This document shows, piece after piece, positions 63,599 through 64,000 of a stretch of 64,000 nucleotides of DNA (within the stretch, counting starts at the first letter, position 1; each line of letters starts with the position of its first letter). Below the pieces are notes generated by a model. That model was not told the DNA's origin. It searched no databases and saw only the letters and a program-made list of their open reading frames with translations. The stretch comes from Hyphomonas sp. L-53-1-40 (lineage in GTDB: Bacteria; Pseudomonadota; Alphaproteobacteria; Caulobacterales; Hyphomonadaceae): assembly GCF_000682775.1 (NCBI RefSeq), contig NZ_AWFI01000003.1, positions 31,804 through 95,803 on the forward strand, written 5' to 3'. The position numbers and the translations under genes are program-made.

Positions 63599-64000
63599 TC
63601 ACCACTGCAAAATAGTGGACTCAGGGACATATCCTGCGACCAGGGATTTGAATCTGATGTTTGGGGACACCGCCTCAAGTTCAGGAAATACGGACTTGGC
63701 AACGCAAATCTGGTAGCGCTCCCGATCAGGCCGGAACAGAAGCTGACCTTTCGTCACCTCTGGCCGAAGATGCATACTCTTGAACTTACTGAGAAAAAAA
63801 TAGCCATTGCCGAGCTTCTCAATACTGTAAGACGAACGCTCCAGATCAATCGCATCCAGAACAACTGTAACGTCCATCGCCGTCAGTTGCGGCGCTACAT
63901 CATTCAGCAAGGCCTCATCATATGTGGCCTCACGAACACTTAACTGGTCTTCGAAAAGGCTCAGAAGCTTCCGGGTGCCCTCCGGACGGGCAAGCAGGCA
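63599..64000 (-). CDS. hypothetical protein, partial
   Basis: The C-terminal 133 residues of a minus-strand gene whose start is outside the window. The frame is open to the edge (CLLARPEGTRKLLSLFEDQL...). The visible part has a helical beginning (RKLLSLFEDQLSVREATYDE), then mixed strands (MDVTVVLDAIDLERSS, NGYFFLSKFKSMHLRP, GQLLFRPDRERYQI). No family was recognised. Its A+T content is higher and its codon use less G/C-ending than the neighbours (for example AAA, TTT and ATA are frequent), which could mean recent acquisition. Confidence 0.6.
   Translation of the reverse strand, partial: CLLARPEGTRKLLSLFEDQLSVREATYDEALLNDVAPQLTAMDVTVVLDAIDLERSSYSIEKLGNGYFFLSKFKSMHLRPEVTKGQLLFRPDRERYQICVAKSVFPELEAVSPNIRFKSLVAGYVPESTILQW

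Noticed and set aside
63474..63716. An 80-codon plus-strand frame
   Set aside because: It runs antisense through the dispersed repeat and the end of the partial gene; no ribosome site. Such frames typically arise from REP-like repeats.

Overview
The window is a gene-dense stretch (about 60% G+C by eye) of an alphaproteobacterial chromosome. The markers point to Hyphomonadaceae/Caulobacterales: the phosphotransferase ChpT beside a CheY-like regulator and a CheR-like protein, UrcA- and CC_3452-family secreted proteins, ExoD, a DUF4167 protein in a prfA-prmC-DUF4167-clpB cluster, and the divergent lysC/ubiG pair. No tRNA, rRNA, CRISPR array, insertion sequence or prophage was seen. Assignments rest on reading motifs and family resemblance; no database search was run.

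Layout. 1-6.4 kb: lipoprotein start, secreted protein, MscS channel, SDR, small unknowns, Gfo/Idh/MocA oxidoreductase, then a ParD-like regulator and a type I methionine aminopeptidase behind a promoter covered by a 32-bp palindrome, and an HdeD-like membrane protein. 6.5-17.7 kb: a broken tryptophanase/tyrosine phenol-lyase, a phospholipase-like/DUF4332 fusion, acyl-CoA dehydrogenase, small secreted proteins, ExoD, VOC, DUF302, NUDIX, DUF218, M48, MBL hydrolase, and two stress-type genes with ideal EcfG promoters. 17.8-28.2 kb: carB, greA, ELM1-like, EamA transporter, CPT-like kinase, mnmA, the cheR-like/receiver/chpT group, and YdbL. 28.2-45 kb: ynbE and ydbH (envelope lipid bridge), M23 peptidase, broken S9 peptidase, clpB, DUF4167, prmC, prfA, MAPEG, CE15-like hydrolase, LytTR regulator, broken acyltransferase, TRIC-like channel. 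45-64 kb: ispG, RodZ-like protein, ptsP, lysC, ubiG, DUF924, MelB-type transporter, M20 peptidase, MerC, MpaB-type oxygenase with a broken TetR gene, uvrC, broken aminotransferase, dps, LysR regulator, and a partial unknown gene.

Two themes stand out. First, general stress response: a candidate small RNA at about 2943-3060 (minus) sits behind a GGAAC-N16-CGTA promoter and has two hairpins with C-rich loops, the architecture known for Caulobacter GsrN. Two protein genes (16747, 17256) carry exact GGAAC-N16-CGTT promoters. A second candidate small RNA with a UCCUCC loop lies at 62320-62460 (minus).

Second, five genes are broken by small indels (7650, 34490, 44345, 57810, 61185), and two more (MscS, prmC) have conserved coding sequence upstream of any usual start codon. 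This density in otherwise ordinary genes suggests either residual sequence errors in a draft or metagenome assembly, or recent decay; the sequence alone cannot separate them.
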